Source: Bacillota bacterium
GTDB taxonomy: Bacteria > Bacillota > Sulfobacillia > Sulfobacillales > Sulfobacillaceae
Assembly (NCBI GenBank): GCA_021797515.1
Contig: JAJZZP010000162.1
Location: 1-32,029 of the forward strand
Length of the DNA: 32,029 nucleotides
Direction of reading: 5' to 3'
Shown piece after piece: positions 16,845 to 25,678 of this stretch; position 1 is the stretch's first letter, and each line of letters begins with the position of its first letter. A program made the translations under genes and the position numbers. Under the pieces are notes generated by a model. That model saw only the letters and a program-made list of their open reading frames with translations, had not been told where the DNA came from and searched no databases.

Positions 16845-17774
16845 TTATATGAAAAACAACATTCCTAGGGCGGCCACCAGTCCCGTTCTTAGCAAGCGAT
16901 ATTTTAAGACAATCCATTTGCGAACAAACCAATTCTGATTATGCAGATTGGCATAGGCGTATATCATCTGCCGCGTGCTGCTATCCAATTTGGGGCCGTA
17001 AAGGGGACAAAAAATTTCTGCTTGAAACTGCGTCGCATTAAGAACACGGCGCCACGATCCAGATAAGTGATCGGTTATAATCTGCCTTGGACTCCATGGT
17101 TTGGCACCGGCCGCGTTGGCTGTATGTTGACGATAAAGGAGTGTAGGTTGCGGGATACAAACAATCCTGCCGAATCCTGCGGCCATTAAACCAATCCACC
17201 AATCATGCATTATCGCCCTTTCCGGAATAGTAGGCACCATTTCCCTCAGGCTTCTATTAATCATCATAGTACATCCCGCAATGGAGTTATGCAGCAACAA
17301 AGGTTTAAGGGTGTCATGGGGCTTGGTTCGAACATGACGAAAGAACGATGAACTGATCTTCATTAAATTCTCATCAACAACAACTAAATCTGAATAAACC
17401 AACAACGGAACATGAGTTCCATTACGTTTTTGCAAATCAATCATAGCCGTCAGGGTGTCTGCCACCTTCGTTGGTAACCACACGTCGTCTTGGTCGCTAA
17501 ACATTGTGTAGGAAGCCTTCGAGTATGTTAATAAGCCAGCAAAGTTATCTTTTGGACCAAGATGCTGTGACGGGGGCAAGAGAACGATTGTATCTGAATA
17601 TCGTAAAGCGTACTTAGTGAGAATATCGACTGTCTTATCATTCGATCCGTCGTCCCGAATCAGCAATCTCCAGTTTTTATAGGTTTGATTTATTATGGAG
17701 TCCAGTTGTTGTGCAATATACATTTCTCCGTTGTATGTTGCCATGATGATGTCCACTGTAGGGTCTACAAACAT
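16845..17774 (-). CDS. Family-2 glycosyltransferase (tandem paralogue A)
   Basis: A cytoplasmic GT2 enzyme of 309 residues: VDIIMATYNGEMYIAQQLDS at the start, RDDGSNDKTVDIL, and a DXD-containing FSDQDDVWLPTK around residue 90. Later come TMMINRSLREMV, IMHDWWIGLMAAGFG and LLYRQHTANAAGA; the HDWW and RQH motifs mark the rhamnosyl/galactofuranosyl-type group. Its architecture matches the next upstream gene throughout, so the two are tandem duplicates that have diverged. GGGGTGA precedes the ATG. It lies 32 nt after its paralogue and 86 nt before the methyltransferase. The C-terminus has a hydrophobic stretch (GLVAALGMLFFI), perhaps a membrane contact. Confidence 0.87.
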   Translation of the reverse strand: MFVDPTVDIIMATYNGEMYIAQQLDSIINQTYKNWRLLIRDDGSNDKTVDILTKYALRYSDTIVLLPPSQHLGPKDNFAGLLTYSKASYTMFSDQDDVWLPTKVADTLTAMIDLQKRNGTHVPLLVYSDLVVVDENLMKISSSFFRHVRTKPHDTLKPLLLHNSIAGCTMMINRSLREMVPTIPERAIMHDWWIGLMAAGFGRIVCIPQPTLLYRQHTANAAGAKPWSPRQIITDHLSGSWRRVLNATQFQAEIFCPLYGPKLDSSTRQMIYAYANLHNQNWFVRKWIVLKYRLLRTGLVAALGMLFFI

Positions 17775-17806
17775 GAGACACTGTCACCCCGTTCTTCTCT
17801 GAATCG

Positions 17807-18736
17807 TTACAAAAGCAGCCACATCCCTAATGCGGTTTTCCAGGAATTACCAAAAAATCCATACCTCAATCCGACCAGTCGTCGTCTCATTACGGTCCTC
17901 GTACGGAGTGCGATATATGCCTGCAATGTGGAAACTGTTTGAGCATCCAATTCGTTGCCATATCGAGTCAAAAAGGCGCTGGCCTGCCCCTGCGTGCGTT
18001 CTAAACGTCTGGCCATGGTTTGGCGCAGGTAATTCCAAGTACCCACAATAGAATTTCGAGGTACTCGCGTAGCTCCTACCAAATTGGCATCGTGTTGACG
18101 ATACTGTATGGTAGATTTAGGAACCGAAACCACTCGGCCAAATTTCGAAGCAACCAGAGCAAACCACCAGTCATATAGGAAAACCCCGTCGGGCAAGGGC
18201 AGTCCTTTCTCTGCCAGAGAACGGTTAATCATTGTTGTGGAACCGGTGACAACGTTTTGAAACAGTAGTTCCGAAAAATTTTCCGTTGGTTTAAGCCCTA
18301 CATAATGCCAATAGGAGGGATCGATAAGCCCCAGTGCAGCATCCACTACCTTGAGATCCGTATGCACTAACACAGGTGTACCCGGATAGTTCAGTTCGGC
18401 AGTTTTCATGGCGGTCCAGGTTAAGCTAATTTTGTCGGCAACCCACACATCATCATGGTCAGCAAACATAACATAAGGGGCCGCAGTATGCGTCATCAAA
18501 TATTCCACGTTGCGAGATACGTTATGGAACGGACACTCCGGGGTTATATCGACAATGTGGCCAGGGTATCGGGTGCAATAATCGTGAATGATAGTCCGCG
18601 TGTTATCAACCGAGCCATCATCGGAAATTAGCAAACGCCAACGCTGATGGGACTGGGTGAGGATCGAATCAATTTGTGGAGCCAAATACTTTTCCGAATT
18701 GTATGTGGTCATCACAATATCTATCCAGAAATCCAT
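17807..18736 (-). CDS. Family-2 glycosyltransferase (tandem paralogue B)
   Basis: A GT2 enzyme of 309 residues, the same length as the downstream paralogue. Motifs: IDIVMTTYNSEKYLAPQIDS, ISDDGSVDNTRTI, FADHDDVWVADK (the DXD site, with His where paralogue A has Gln), TTMINRSLAEKG, YDWWFALVASKFG and IQYRQHDANLVGA. The C-terminus again ends in a hydrophobic patch (TALGMWLLL). The ATG directly follows the stop of the preceding glycosyltransferase (TAG then ATG), so the genes are coupled. The two paralogues probably add successive or alternative sugars; I cannot name them. Confidence 0.87.
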   Translation of the reverse strand: MDFWIDIVMTTYNSEKYLAPQIDSILTQSHQRWRLLISDDGSVDNTRTIIHDYCTRYPGHIVDITPECPFHNVSRNVEYLMTHTAAPYVMFADHDDVWVADKISLTWTAMKTAELNYPGTPVLVHTDLKVVDAALGLIDPSYWHYVGLKPTENFSELLFQNVVTGSTTMINRSLAEKGLPLPDGVFLYDWWFALVASKFGRVVSVPKSTIQYRQHDANLVGATRVPRNSIVGTWNYLRQTMARRLERTQGQASAFLTRYGNELDAQTVSTLQAYIALRTRTVMRRRLVGLRYGFFGNSWKTALGMWLLL

Positions 18737-19675
18737 CTAATACGTTAGCCTCCAACGGTGATAAATGAGTCGGACAAAGGTCGATACGATTTTCATAATG
18801 GGTTCCCTGCGGCTCATTTTACTTAATTTCTGAATGGATCGCCATTGTCCATGAATCACATTGTACAGGGTTACTGCCCAGTGCAATGCATAAATACGTG
18901 CCCAAGCAGCCTCTACTTGGCGGTCAGTCAAAGACTGACTGACAGACGGATCCTGCAATAATCGGTTAAGCGTCATGGCTTCATAAAACACCAAAGAACC
19001 TGATCGTAACATTTTGGCGGTTTCAGTCGATGAGTCCACGTGCTGGTAGACTTCGGCTTCCGGAACAAACACGACCGGATAGCGTGCGGAAATTTTTACG
19101 AACGCCTCATAATCTCCAGCCCACGGATTATCCGACGGGATCCCCCCGATTTCGTTAAGGGCCTGACGGCGAACCACCACAGAAGAATATAACCCGTATA
19201 AATTTCCATTGGCCAAAGCCCGAGCCAGAGTGGTTCCGGTTCCCCAGTAACCTTTAAACGGTATCGCATATGGCCTGAATCGTTGACAATTATTCTTTAA
19301 TATCCGTCGACCGCAAAATAGTGCTGCATCTGAGTAAGATTGCGTCGATGTTTGTATAATTTCCAGAAAGGTTGGCAGTAGTTGATCATCCGCACCCAAC
19401 ATAAGAATGTACGGGGCTAGTCCGGATTCCCCACAAGCTCTAAAATTGGCAGCTAATCCTCTGTTCTCTTCATGGCGCATTGCCAAAATCCTACGGTCTT
19501 TCGCTGCAATCCCTTGCGCCACATCCCAGGCATCATCACTGGAGTGGTCATCAATGATCACGCACTCCCAATTTGAGATAGTTTGGTTTTGCACTGACCG
19601 TACGGTTTCACGCAATAAATGTGCTCGATTGTAGGAAGGAATAGCAATCGTAATCCATGGTTTGTCCATAACCAT
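18737..19675 (-). CDS. Family-2 glycosyltransferase
   Basis: A third GT2 enzyme, not closely similar to the tandem pair. It begins WITIAIPSYNRAHLLRETV and continues VIIDDHSSDDAWDVA, ENRGLAANFRACGE and MLGADDQLLPTFLEI, the last holding an acidic DD in place of a classic DXD. The tail has GDYEAFVKISARYPV and a Trp-rich helical end. The open frame extends to TTG 19693, but AAAGGA lies 8 nt before the ATG at 19675 (312 residues). It starts 54 nt after the gtrB-like gene and abuts the next gene. It could build the glycan chain on the lipid carrier; the specificity is unknown. Confidence 0.85.
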   Translation of the reverse strand: MVMDKPWITIAIPSYNRAHLLRETVRSVQNQTISNWECVIIDDHSSDDAWDVAQGIAAKDRRILAMRHEENRGLAANFRACGESGLAPYILMLGADDQLLPTFLEIIQTSTQSYSDAALFCGRRILKNNCQRFRPYAIPFKGYWGTGTTLARALANGNLYGLYSSVVVRRQALNEIGGIPSDNPWAGDYEAFVKISARYPVVFVPEAEVYQHVDSSTETAKMLRSGSLVFYEAMTLNRLLQDPSVSQSLTDRQVEAAWARIYALHWAVTLYNVIHGQWRSIQKLSKMSRREPIMKIVSTFVRLIYHRWRLTY

Positions 19676-19729
19676 AGGTCTGTTCCTTTCCAAATTGCGA
19701 CGTCGGATTCTATAGAAAAAGTGATGCCT

Positions 19730-20719
19730 TTACCCTTTTTGTTGATATAATGATGTCGTATTGTCATGGATACCTTTGGGTAGGTCCCTGCTAACAACCT
19801 GATCAACAATAAATTGCGGGCGTTGACGTCCCTGTTCGAGAGTTCTTCCCACATATTCTCCGATAATGCCTAGTACTCCTAATTGTAATGATCCTAGCCA
19901 AAGAACAGTCACCATCATAGATGTCCATCCCAAAACCAATGCGGGATTTTTGGGATTACTAAGTTTTTGATATATCAGCCAAAGACTCGCCATTAATGCA
20001 AGTGCGGAAACCATTAGAGCGACACGACGGATCCACCGCAATGGTTGTATCGAAAATGAGGTAATCCCGTCCAGAGATAAGTGCCACATCTTCTTCCAAG
20101 AATAGTGAGTAGTTCCCTGAGACCGCGGCGCACGGTTATAAGGTACGCCAATTTGACGAAATCCCGCCCAGGCCACCATTCCGCGCAAGTAACGGTGATA
20201 TTCGGGCATCGCATTGACAACGTCTACCACGCGACGAGACATCAGGCGAAAATCACCTACATCGGGCGGAATATTGACATCACTCAGAGATCCTAGTGTT
20301 CGGTAAAACAAATGCGCTGCCTTGCGTTTAAACCATGAATCCCCTATCCTCAAGTGACGAATCCCATAAACGACGTCATACCCCTGTTTCCACAACTCAA
20401 TAAAGAGCTCAATGAGTTCCGGAGGATCTTGAAGGTCGGCGTCCATCACCACTACAGCATCACCTTCCGCATGCACCAATCCAGCGGTAACTGCACTCTG
20501 ATGTCCAAAGTTACGGGATAGTGCTACAACTTTAACGGCAGGATCCCCTGCTGCAAGCTCAAACAGCTTTTGCCGCGATTCATCGGTAGAACCATCGTCG
20601 ACAAAGACTAGCTCATAATGAATATTTTGGAGAGCTTTCTTGGTGCGTGTATAAGTTTGCACGACCATGTCATGTTCGTTATAAACTGGAATAACGATAC
20701 TAATCAAGTAATTACTCAT
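19730..20719 (-). CDS. GtrB/DPM1-like polyprenyl-phosphate glycosyltransferase
   Basis: A membrane-bound GT2 enzyme that moves a sugar from a nucleotide sugar to polyprenyl phosphate, supplying a lipid-linked donor. The motifs are textbook: ISIVIPVYNEHDMV, FVDDGSTDESRQKL, ALSRNFGHQSAVTAGL and VVMDADLQDPPEL (DADLQDPPE). The stretch PPDVGDFRLMSRRVVDV follows, then the conserved YLRGMVAWAGF. Two C-terminal membrane helices (VALMVSALALMASLWLIY and the stretch around VTVLWLGSLQLGVLGIIGEYVGR) are the GtrB/ArnC signature. Length 329 is normal. AGGAGG lies 13 nt before the ATG, slightly far. It is the first gene of the glycan operon, and a partner GT-C enzyme that uses the lipid-linked sugar could be the DUF2079 protein. 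Confidence 0.92.
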   Translation of the reverse strand: MSNYLISIVIPVYNEHDMVVQTYTRTKKALQNIHYELVFVDDGSTDESRQKLFELAAGDPAVKVVALSRNFGHQSAVTAGLVHAEGDAVVVMDADLQDPPELIELFIELWKQGYDVVYGIRHLRIGDSWFKRKAAHLFYRTLGSLSDVNIPPDVGDFRLMSRRVVDVVNAMPEYHRYLRGMVAWAGFRQIGVPYNRAPRSQGTTHYSWKKMWHLSLDGITSFSIQPLRWIRRVALMVSALALMASLWLIYQKLSNPKNPALVLGWTSMMVTVLWLGSLQLGVLGIIGEYVGRTLEQGRQRPQFIVDQVVSRDLPKGIHDNTTSLYQQKG

Positions 20720-23060
20720 AATGCAAGTAAGTCCTCCTGCGCACGAATGTCATGTCGACGAGTTCAATGAAGATCAAAATACGACATCCTACCTTGCTCA
20801 TACACAAACATCTGTTACGAGCGAATCTGCCTTTCGGGAAATTGGCATGTTACTGCGCCGTTGACCTCAGGATTTGCAAAGTCCACCCAAAATTCCAAAA
20901 AAAGTTTCAGAGTATCAAACCGAAATCCCTACCATGTCGAGAAACTTCCAACAACACGAGCTACACTTATTATCCCAATGGTTCCGCCTGATAGCTAATC
21001 CGTGGCTGCATTTTTCTCCATACGAAACAAATACCCACACTAATATTTACAATAGTTATGCAAATATGCGAACGCAACGCCCTTCATATGAGTAAATTCT
21101 CTAATTTGTATAGACGGATCCGTCCTCAACATTTCGCACGCAAACAGCAATATCGAGCCAGCTTTCATCGTTGATTGGCGACAGAGATTTAGTGCCTGAG
21201 GCAATAAATCTGTCTTGTTGGACTACAATGATTTTTATCCCATCTCCGAAATGGGCACACCCGACCCTTGGAAGCGTTATCGAATACCACCCATTCCGAT
21301 TCTCTTAAATGTTGCAACACCGCTAGTCTTAAGGAAATCTATTGGATACGTGATTGATATTGTTCCCGGTGACAGGCCCAAATGAGGGCTAACGCCAAAA
21401 TAGCGATAATGGAGACCAGGACCAAAACTAACGTGTACTCCACCAACCATTGCTCAGATCGATTACGGTGATCTCGGGCCCAGTGGTCTGAAAGATTAAT
21501 TCGTGCATAAAACCTCATTTTGCTGAGCGTGTAAAACTAACACTCTTTAGAGTGACGTTCAAATTCAAACTATACAAAAAGATGAATTAGCGGCGGTCAA
21601 GTCTGATGGTTTTCGCCTTGACATTGGAAAATCCTGCAGACATGTTGTCGGGCAAAAAAGAAAATTGTTACATACCTACCATAGAATATATCATCGTCCG
21701 CCCTTACCTCCGATAAAATATTGGTATTTGAAAGTAATGAAGTAATTGCGACCTCAGAGTTTGAACCTGACACGCAACGTATTAATAAAGAAACAATTCG
21801 GTATGATTGTGGGGTAAAGTGGGCCCCTCGAAGGCGTCACATGACCCTATTAAAATGAAACACCGACGTGTGGCTTGACGCTCAGGGTTGGAGTTGCTCA
21901 AATGCCTACAACGTGTTCACCGTGCGGGATCTAGCGGCGGAGTCATCCTCCTGTTTGAGAAAAAGCCTTATTTCCCGATCATTCCTAGTGAAATTCGAAC
22001 GGTATCATTTAGGCCGTCTAATGGCAGCTTCGATCGCAGTCCCACTTGACGTCTCGTGCAATTACTTGAACTCAAGGTTTTGTCTGAATAGCTTTTCCCA
22101 CTGTAGCGGAATTTTTCCGAGTCGATAGCTTCAAGACTTATCTTCTCATTTCCCATGACTGAGAGAGCCTCACCACTTCATCGGTCGGTATTTCGTGGTC
22201 GGGTGGTCTCTGATGATTCTGGAATAGCACACAAACAGCTCGCTTCAACTTGGGCATGTCTCCCTGTGTTTTTCAACTTTCGGCTAACGAGACATCCAAC
22301 CACATGTAGTCGGCGCAGATGGGTGTAAGATCCGCCCTACAGCCAAACGCCCTGTAACTGTAACGTCGGACATTTGATGGCCCTTGGCACCTACCGTCCG
22401 TTTAGTTGATCATCGCTTTTTCAGTGTCCTGTGACATCGTTCACCGAGACCCTTCCATACGTTCGGAATGCCGATAACGGATTTGTCCCGTACGTAGGCT
22501 CTGTAAATTGCAAGTCGTCATTGCCGTGGCCAGTGGTGAGAATAGCCGTCAGTGACGGTCGTGCAACTAATGTGCTGGCGCCCGGGTGCCAACGCATGGC
22601 GCACCATCCCGTCCACTGGCGGTGCATAGATAGCACCCACGACAAAAACTACAACTTATGGCCAAAGCACTGACCACTTTGGGCCATTCCTTGCAACCCT
22701 CGTGGGCGACGAGTGAGCCATGTAACGTCCAAGGTTCAGCCACGCTTTCTTGTTGTGATCTGCAAACGCCCACACCCGTATATTCCTCCCCACAAAACAG
22801 TCGATGGTTGTCCGATAACTACCCCAACAGCGGTTGTTCAGATAAGATTTTCCAAAACCGCAATTCAAGGTCCTATTGTCTCAGTATGTATAATTCATGA
22901 CACCCACATTGAGACCGCGGCAGTTAATGGAATCGGTATACTAAGAGAAGTAATCGTCTCAGGGTAGAATGCAGGCAGCCGAATCGCAAGACTATTGCTA
23001 AGACCCTGCGATGAATTTTTTCTGTTTGCTAAATTTGAATACTAAAAGAGGTTCTCATCT
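20720..23060. other. Gene-poor, probably decayed 2.3-kb stretch
   Basis: Apart from the 59-residue pilin-like ORF I find no convincing intact gene here. The first 800 bases are AT-rich with stops in all frames. At 21541-21554 the sequence CACTCTTTAGAGTG is a small palindrome upstream of the pilin-like ORF. From about 22400 to 22870 the composition becomes GC-richer and several overlapping minus-strand frames (22421-22645, 22567-22773, 22656-22868) contain patches such as NIRVWAFADHNKKAWLNLGR that look like a broken gene, possibly a transposase; the family is not recognisable by eye. Confidence 0.4.
21339..21518 (-). CDS. Flp-pilin-like 59-residue protein with altered cleavage site
   Basis: A 59-residue frame, MRFYARINLSDHWARDHRN then RSEQWLVEYTLVLVLVSIIA, continuing ILALALIW and ending CHREQYQSRIQ. 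The segment EQWLVEYTLVLVLVSIIAIL lines up with GQALVEYALILALIAVVVIV of the major pilin in this window: a basic, polar leader, the conserved Glu-Tyr, then one hydrophobic helix. The Gly that the prepilin peptidase needs is Glu here, so processing may fail. There is no strong ribosome binding site, and an in-frame stop lies 18 nt upstream of the ATG. It may be a degenerate pilin copy, a non-cleaved membrane peptide that interacts with pilins, or coincidence. It lies alone, 10 kb from the flp gene. Confidence 0.5.
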   Translation of the reverse strand: MRFYARINLSDHWARDHRNRSEQWLVEYTLVLVLVSIIAILALALIWACHREQYQSRIQ

Positions 23061-24809
23061 ATGACTATCGATCACATTAATGAATTGAAACACGAAGATC
23101 TCATGTTGTTCGCCCAATTCATCGACTGGACTCCAGAAGACGCGAAAAATGTGGCGCAAGTGCCATGGGACAAGGTGGCGGATAGCGTTGTCCCATTGTT
23201 TTACCAAAGGATCTCGGAAATTGCGGCGCTAGACCGATTGGTCCAATCCTATACCACATATGATCGCCTGCAAGAAACTCTGCGAGATCATATTGCACAT
23301 CTGTCCGATGATCCTTTGGCAGCGGACACCGTAGTCAGACTACGGAAAACCAGTGCCCACCATTTCAATATCGGTTTAGGCACCGAGTGGTTTCTTGGTT
23401 CCTATTGGAAACTATTCCAAACCACAATTCATGAGGTTATGGTTGAATTTCTCGGTCAAGACCACGGCCTTAGCATTGTAGACAGCGTGATAAAGCGACT
23501 GTCATTAGATATTCTAGTTATGACCAGCAGGCAGAGTACGTACTATACCTTCAACGATATCCTTACCCAAACACCGAACCGCCTAGCAACCCAAATGCAA
23601 CTGGATGCCCTTATTCGCGTCGGCCAACCTTTCATTTTGCTTTTCGCTGATCTTAATGGATTTAAGTTAGTGAATGATACCTTCGGACACAATGCCGGAG
23701 ATCAAGTGTTGTCCGTTGTAGCCCAACGTTGGCGCTCTCTATTGAGACGTAAGGATTGGATGGGGCGGTGGGGCGGCGATGAATTTGTCTTTTTGTTCTC
23801 AGAAGAATCCACTCAAGAAACCGTTTCTGCTGTGATTACGAAACTAGCCAGCGTTTTCGACACTTCCATTTCCATTCCGACATACGGCGAAGCCCAAATC
23901 TCATCATCTTTTGGCCATGCGATTTATCCCGAGGATGGGACGACAGCCGCCGAGCTGTTGCACCATGCCGACCAATATCTGTATGAAGCTAAGCAGTCTT
24001 TGTCTACGTGGGTGCAATCCTCCACACACCGCAAAAAGGCCTTTTCCCCATGGACCGACCGGATACAACAAGCTTTGGATGCTGGCAAATTAGAAGTGCA
24101 CTATCAACCCATCGTCCCACTCCATGGTCAAAAGACCCGCTGGGAAGCCCTGGTTCGCTACCGTGACCACTTGGGAGGCCTGCACTATCCGCATGAATTT
24201 CTCGCGGAATTGCAACACAAACCCATATTAAAATCCCTAGATCAACACGTATTGCGCCAGGTTTTTCGTGATCTCAACCTATGGCATCTTCAAGGCCACC
24301 CCCAAGAAGTATCGGTAAACGTAACCTTAAGAGATATATTTGACAGTGACTGGCTGCCCTTTCTGCAACATCTTCACGAAGAGTACAACTTTGTGTTACC
24401 CACCGATATTACCTTTGAATTTCGTGAATCCATGACCGTATTGGATGTCGAGCGTGCCATATCCTTCCTCAATAGATTGCGTGAACAAGGATATGGCGTC
24501 AGCTTAGATAATTTTGGAACAGGGTTCAGTTCCCTTACTCGACTGCAGCGATTACCGATTAATACGGTAAAAATCGACACGTCATTTACCAAGCAATGGC
24601 AGACGGATGAAGGCCGCACGCTGATCCAAGCCATCATCGGCTTGAGCCGTCCTATGGCCTTTTCGGTTGTGGCTGAAGGCGTCGAAACCTTAGAACAACG
24701 CAATGCGCTTAAAGATTGGGGATGCGATGCCATTCAAGGATGGGTGTATAGTGCCGCTCGAGAGGCGAAGGAGGTGCCCAACTGGGTGACGCCAGCCCTT
24801 TACGACTGA
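23061..24809 (+). CDS. Globin-coupled GGDEF-EAL cyclic-di-GMP enzyme
   Basis: A cytoplasmic sensor that should make and/or degrade cyclic di-GMP in response to a haem ligand such as oxygen. Residues 1 to about 160 are a globin-coupled sensor domain; His101 in HHFNIGL is the likely proximal haem ligand and EWFLGSYWKLF follows as expected. The GGDEF domain (about 165-315) has an intact GGDEF at 238-242 and an RxxD inhibitory site (R229-D232) five residues before it. The EAL domain (about 330-575) has E362-A-L, N420, E453/E456, K504-I-D506, AEGVE (538-542) and Q559. The usual DDFG motif is D483-N484-F-G, so one acidic residue near the metal site is lost and phosphodiesterase activity may be altered. 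AGAGG precedes the ATG. It stands alone and probably links oxygen to attachment and pilus or glycan output. Confidence 0.93.
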   Translation: MTIDHINELKHEDLMLFAQFIDWTPEDAKNVAQVPWDKVADSVVPLFYQRISEIAALDRLVQSYTTYDRLQETLRDHIAHLSDDPLAADTVVRLRKTSAHHFNIGLGTEWFLGSYWKLFQTTIHEVMVEFLGQDHGLSIVDSVIKRLSLDILVMTSRQSTYYTFNDILTQTPNRLATQMQLDALIRVGQPFILLFADLNGFKLVNDTFGHNAGDQVLSVVAQRWRSLLRRKDWMGRWGGDEFVFLFSEESTQETVSAVITKLASVFDTSISIPTYGEAQISSSFGHAIYPEDGTTAAELLHHADQYLYEAKQSLSTWVQSSTHRKKAFSPWTDRIQQALDAGKLEVHYQPIVPLHGQKTRWEALVRYRDHLGGLHYPHEFLAELQHKPILKSLDQHVLRQVFRDLNLWHLQGHPQEVSVNVTLRDIFDSDWLPFLQHLHEEYNFVLPTDITFEFRESMTVLDVERAISFLNRLREQGYGVSLDNFGTGFSSLTRLQRLPINTVKIDTSFTKQWQTDEGRTLIQAIIGLSRPMAFSVVAEGVETLEQRNALKDWGCDAIQGWVYSAAREAKEVPNWVTPALYD

Positions 24810-25203
24810 AACAGCCTCATCACAAGTTAACCATTACAGTGAATGGAACAACCATTATCGGAAGATGCAAGAGAGAAAACCCGTGAGTGTTTCAAATCTC
24901 ATTAATCCTCAACCGTTATAAACACGGGATAAATGTGGATACTCGGGGAAAAAGAAACGATTTGTGCCGAAGGATCCTTTCGTATTCGGCGTAACTTTGT
25001 TGCTTATATTGCGGATGGCGGTGAGAACGATCGCCTGGACCTCGGGATTGGCTTTGGAGGGAATGGGTTCGACATTGTTTTGGCTAATCCTTTTTGTCAT
25101 AGGATTGGCTCATCATCGGTGTCAATATTTTTGCCGTCCATAGTTTGGCCAATCGGAAGTACGGAGAAGATGCAAGGAAGAACCCGGTAGGAAACCTGTC
25201 ACT

Positions 25204-25636
25204 CCAGGTTTGGCGTAGGCGTTGTTTTTTAGGCCGTTCGCCAAAGCGGAGTCCCAGCCCATAGGGCTGTGCCCTTTATCACTCAGGGACCCCTGAATAT
25301 GCCAAAGACTCAGGACCTTATAACAGCCGCGTTAGCCGGAGTGATGACCAATGGCATTAGCACCCGGTGGAGATACGTACGCACGAGACTCGGGCTGCGT
25401 GGCGGTCGTTGCGCACTCTTCTCGCGCAGCGAGGAGTGATGGGTGTCCCAATTGCTGGTACTGCCACCTACCCGGAAGGTTGGCAAGGCCTTTGTCCCGC
25501 CCTCTTGGTACACTTTCACGAAAAACCCCACAGCGTAATCATCACCGGGATTGCTCTTGGCCGTCGTAGATTGAGACAAAATTGAGACGCATATTGAGTC
25601 TCTCCGATGTATCGTTACACTTGCCAGGTTTGGCGT
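25204..25636. repeat. 13-bp direct repeat bracketing a possible small gene
   Basis: CCAGGTTTGGCGT occurs exactly at 25204-25216 and again at 25624-25636. TTGTT follows directly in the second copy and after AGGCG in the first. The repeats bracket about 400 bp upstream of the ATPase gene. They may record an insertion or a local duplication of leader sequence. Confidence 0.5.
25299..25585 (+). pseudogene. Possible frameshifted small gene
   Basis: From the ATG at 25299 one frame reads MPKTQDLITAALAGVMTNGI and stays open for 46 codons. The adjacent frame from about 25367 reads ETRAAWRSLRTLLAQRGVMG and then VPIAGTATYPEGWQGLCPAL, ending at 25585. The two together would make a protein of roughly 90 residues interrupted by a single frameshift. 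I do not recognise a family. Minus-strand frames over the same interval look less protein-like. It could also be non-coding. Confidence 0.3.
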
Positions 25637-25678
25637 TGTTCTTACACTCTTCTGTGGGCAAAGGAGCGTACAATCTCA

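Larger units (their letters stand above)
24810..25678 (+). other. Long intergenic leader region before the ATPase gene
   Basis: No intact gene is evident in this 0.87-kb interval. It contains two similar AAGATGCAAG-centred segments (around 24864 and 25168), a TTTGGCG/CGCCAAA hairpin (25209-25215 with 25239-25245), the small TCAGGG/CCCTGA hairpin near 25284, a 13-bp direct repeat and a possibly broken small gene, listed separately. The amount of structure hints at a regulated leader or a past insertion. Confidence 0.4.

Noticed and set aside
22421..22868. Transposase-like fragments on the minus strand
   Set aside because: Patches look like a broken gene, but no family motif (DDE, zinc ribbon) could be placed, so I do not name an element.
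24840..25260. Possible cyclic-di-GMP riboswitch in the leader after the c-di-GMP enzyme
   Set aside because: Repeated AAGATGCAAG segments and hairpins invited the idea, but I could not match the conserved GEMM-I or GEMM-II core positions.
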